From UCB3 sp964415605 (lineage in GTDB: Bacteria > Chloroflexota > Anaerolineae > Epilineales > Epilineaceae), in NCBI GenBank assembly GCA_964415605.1, contig CAYQBA010000234.1, positions 1 through 6,215 on the forward strand: a stretch of 6,215 nucleotides of DNA, written 5' to 3'. The notes under the pieces were generated by a model. The model had not been told where the DNA came from. It saw only the letters and a list, made by a program, of their open reading frames with translations, and did not search any database. Made by a program: the position numbers and the translations under genes. Positions 5,729 to 6,215 of the stretch are shown here, piece by piece (positions within the stretch are counted from its first letter, which is position 1; every line of letters starts with the position of its first letter).

Positions 5729-6215
5729 CCGCCGCCACGTGGTGGCTGGCCATCGACACGGCGACGGCGACGGCCGGCGTGGCCCTGCACGACGGCGTGT
5801 CCGTGGCGGCGGAGGTGGCCTGGTCGGGGCGGCGCCGCTCGGTCGACCTGGCGCCGATCCTCGAGGCGATGCTCCGCCGCGAGGGCTTGGCGCCGGGCGA
5901 CGTGGCCGGGATCGCCGTCGCCATCGGGCCGGGGTCGTTCACCGGCCTGCGGGTTGGGCTTGGGCTGGCCAAGGGGATGGCGCTGGGTCTGGGCGTCCCG
6001 TTGGTGGGCGTCCCGACGCTCGACGTGCTGGCGGCGCCGTTCCTGCCGCCGTTCGCCGAGCCCGGCCCGCCGCTGTGGGCGGTCATCGACGCCGGTCGCG
6101 GGCGGATCGTCGCGGCGTGCTACGCGCCGGGCACCGACAGCGCGGGATTGGGCGACACCGCCGCGTCGCCCCCGCCGTCCGGGCCGTTCGCACCCGAGGC
6201 ACCCGCGGCGTGGGC
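5725..6215 (+). CDS. tsaB: tRNA t6A biosynthesis protein TsaB (3' end cut by the window)
   Basis: TsaB is the inactive ASKHA-fold paralogue of TsaD; it binds TsaD and TsaE as a scaffold in t6A synthesis. The frame is open to the window end, giving 163 complete codons of what is normally about 200-240. It opens with WWLAIDTATATAGVAL (6-21). The strongly conserved IGPGSFTGLRVGLGLAKGMALGLGVPLVGVPTLDVLA block spans 67-103, and the inter-lobe VIDAGRGRIVAACY is at 120-133. After that, residues 134-163 are Pro/Ala/Gly/Ser-rich and unlike the family core. The ATG overlaps the tsaE stop (ATGA). A CCCCGCGGGG palindrome (5708-5717) lies just upstream in tsaE and no good Shine-Dalgarno is seen, so coupled translation is likely. 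The remaining pathway genes (rimI, tsaD) are often next but are not visible. Confidence 0.94.
   Translation, partial: MTAATWWLAIDTATATAGVALHDGVSVAAEVAWSGRRRSVDLAPILEAMLRREGLAPGDVAGIAVAIGPGSFTGLRVGLGLAKGMALGLGVPLVGVPTLDVLAAPFLPPFAEPGPPLWAVIDAGRGRIVAACYAPGTDSAGLGDTAASPPPSGPFAPEAPAAW

Noticed and set aside
1..6215. CRISPR arrays, tRNA/rRNA genes, insertion sequences, attachment sites or riboswitches
   Set aside because: No regularly spaced repeats, no tRNA-like cloverleaf or rRNA core sequence, no transposase-like product and no long terminal inverted repeats were seen by eye; gaps between genes are all under 150 bp.

Overview
The window is a compact, very G+C-rich bacterial chromosome segment with third codon positions almost all G or C, nearly gapless genes, and no rRNA, tRNA, CRISPR or mobile-element signal that I could see. 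The protein set is chromosomal and mostly housekeeping. The combination of a liv-type transporter, a HipA-like kinase next to a DUF3037 protein, a 'NPEAR'-type metallophosphoesterase and a t6A gene pair resembles high-G+C environmental bacteria. My guess is Chloroflexota or a similar uncultivated soil or sediment phylum, but this rests on recalled protein similarity, not on a marker gene or a search.

Left part (1-2709, + strand): the distal part of a branched-chain amino acid (LIV-type) ABC importer operon. It holds the permease livM (start near the window edge, possibly further upstream), the ATPase livG (overlapping livM by the ATGA tetranucleotide) and the ATPase livF (13 bp further on, with the only textbook Shine-Dalgarno in the window). 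The partner permease livH and the binding protein are not here and are presumably upstream.

Middle (2710-4073, + strand): a two-gene module of a small HipA-like kinase and a DUF3037 protein, 11 bp apart. This pair recurs in other bacteria but has no established function that I know of. It is the best candidate here for an under-described system.

Right part: a metallophosphoesterase on the minus strand (4128-4859) converges on the DUF3037 gene, with a G+C hairpin in the 54-bp gap. It diverges from tsaE (5000-5728, + strand) across a 140-bp intergenic region. That region has a perfect TATAAT only 9 bp before the tsaE ATG, implying an essentially leaderless mRNA, plus a dyad at about -33. tsaE overlaps tsaB (5725 to the window end, truncated) by ATGA. 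TsaE and TsaB act with TsaC and TsaD to make the t6A37 modification on ANN-decoding tRNAs. Here TsaE carries a roughly 50-residue low-complexity insertion near its C-terminus, and TsaB also has a low-complexity stretch just before the window ends.
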